Assembly (NCBI GenBank): GCA_017523995.1
Contig: JAFWUX010000191.1
Coordinates: 1 to 7,254, forward strand
Source of the DNA: Oscillospiraceae bacterium
GTDB taxonomy: Bacteria > Bacillota_A > Clostridia > Oscillospirales > Ruminococcaceae
DNA: 7,254 bases
Direction: 5' to 3'
Below, in pieces: positions 6,980 to 7,254 of this stretch. A program made the translations under genes and the position numbers. The first letter of the stretch is position 1; each line of letters begins with the position of its first letter. The notes under the pieces are model-generated. The model saw only the letters and a list, made by a program, of their open reading frames with translations, did not search any database and was not told where the DNA came from.

Positions 6980-7068
6980 GCCGTTATTCTAAAGCTTTCC
7001 GGAAGCGTTATGCGCATCTTTCAGTACACTGGTTTTCGGAAGCTTATTGCTGTAAATCAGAATTTGTA

Positions 7069-7254
7069 TCACAGAACCATCAGCAGTGTTCCGGCTCCAA
7101 TCAGGATACACCCCATCACTGACTTAAAAGTAAATTCTTCATGCAGAAAAACAAACGCCAGTATCAGCGTAATGACAACGGACAACTTATCAATCGGGAC
7201 GACTTTTGAAGCGTCTCCCATCTGCAAGGCCTTGTAATAGCAAAGCCATGAGGC
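7069..7254 (-). CDS. EamA/DMT-superfamily transporter, C-terminal part (5' end outside window)
   Basis: On the minus strand a frame is open from the window edge for 61 residues and ends at TGA (7071-7069). The protein contains LCYYKALQMGDASKVVPIDK followed by LSVVITLILAFVFLHEE, then a last hydrophobic helix MGCILIGAGTLLMVL at the very C-terminus. This matches the end of an EamA domain: a residue run GDASKVVPIDKLS before a membrane helix, HEE at its end and a final G-rich helix. Similar sequence is typical of the short, single-EamA-domain proteins of about 140 residues found in Firmicutes, though a two-domain protein cannot be excluded because the N-terminal part is missing. EamA proteins move metabolites across the inner membrane; the substrate is unknown. 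The gene converges on the MATE gene, with the 102-bp repeat starting right after its stop. No start codon is needed here because the gene is cut. Confidence 0.85.
   Translation of the reverse strand, partial: ASWLCYYKALQMGDASKVVPIDKLSVVITLILAFVFLHEEFTFKSVMGCILIGAGTLLMVL

Larger units (their letters stand above)
6849..7066. repeat. 102-bp-period tandem repeat with conserved 14-mer and covarying hairpin
   Basis: TAAATCAGAATTTG occurs exactly at 6849-6862, 6951-6964 and 7053-7066, each 102 bases apart. The first two copies continue with a hairpin (6862-6876 and 6963-6979), then GCCGTT, CTAAAG, TTTCCGG and AGCGTT in register. The first 71 or so bases of each unit are clearly alike; the rest has diverged apart from a shared GTTTTCG near the end. 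The third copy is only the 14-mer and then runs into the eamA stop region. ATTCTGATT (6922-6930) is an inverted partner of AATCAGAAT (6953-6961). This repeat accounts for most of the 319 bases between the MATE stop and the eamA stop; the remainder is the hairpin at 6796-6827 and unremarkable flanks. Confidence 0.82.

Noticed and set aside
6849..7066. CRISPR array
   Set aside because: The exact repeat is only 14 bases, the interval is 102 bases and itself repeated, and no cas genes are present.
6929..7237. A 102-codon plus-strand frame over the repeat and the eamA region
   Set aside because: It starts at a TTG within the repeat without an RBS, and its second half is antisense to a clear EamA sequence. 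The repeat units are in the same frame because 102 is a multiple of three, but the differences between them mostly change residues and preserve hairpin pairing instead.

Overview
The window reads as ordinary chromosome from a moderately GC-rich, low-pathogenicity-signature Gram-positive of the class Clostridia, most likely the Ruminococcus/Oscillospiraceae group. This is an inference from three things: an RpoC of Firmicutes type without the large trigger-loop insertion found in E. coli, a BspA-type leucine-rich-repeat surface protein with a Thr/Glu/Ala-rich linker, and strong AGGAG/AGGTGAT ribosome binding sites. No rRNA, tRNA, CRISPR array, transposase or phage gene was seen.

Layout, left to right. 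(1) Positions 1-2055 hold the C-terminal 684 codons of rpoC (RNA polymerase beta'), cut by the window start and closed by a strong hairpin terminator. (2) Positions 2123-3703 encode a secreted, membrane-anchored BspA-like LRR protein. It is followed after 37 bp by a 206-residue DUF3267-type membrane protein with an HEFLH zincin motif (3741-4361). The two probably share a transcript. (3) A bidirectional terminator (4366-4394) separates this pair from surE, which runs on the minus strand (5118-4402). (4) surE and a MATE-family exporter (5370-6749, plus strand) are divergent. Each has a good sigma-A-type promoter with a 17-bp spacer, and between the two -35 boxes lies a 120-bp quasi-palindromic element made of inverted AAATKAG heptamer arrays around two small hairpins. 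(5) After the MATE gene comes a hairpin terminator and then about 240 bp without a gene, holding a 102-bp-period tandem repeat whose central hairpin shows compensatory base changes between copies. (6) The window ends in the 3' part of an EamA/DMT-family transporter gene on the minus strand (7254-7069), which has no start codon in the window.

The genes do not form one pathway: transcription (rpoC), cell-surface contact (LRR protein), a possible membrane protease, nucleotide/survival phosphatase (SurE) and two transporters. I see no convincing new multi-gene system. The most unusual material is non-coding: the heptamer-bracketed element between divergent promoters and the covarying 102-bp repeat.
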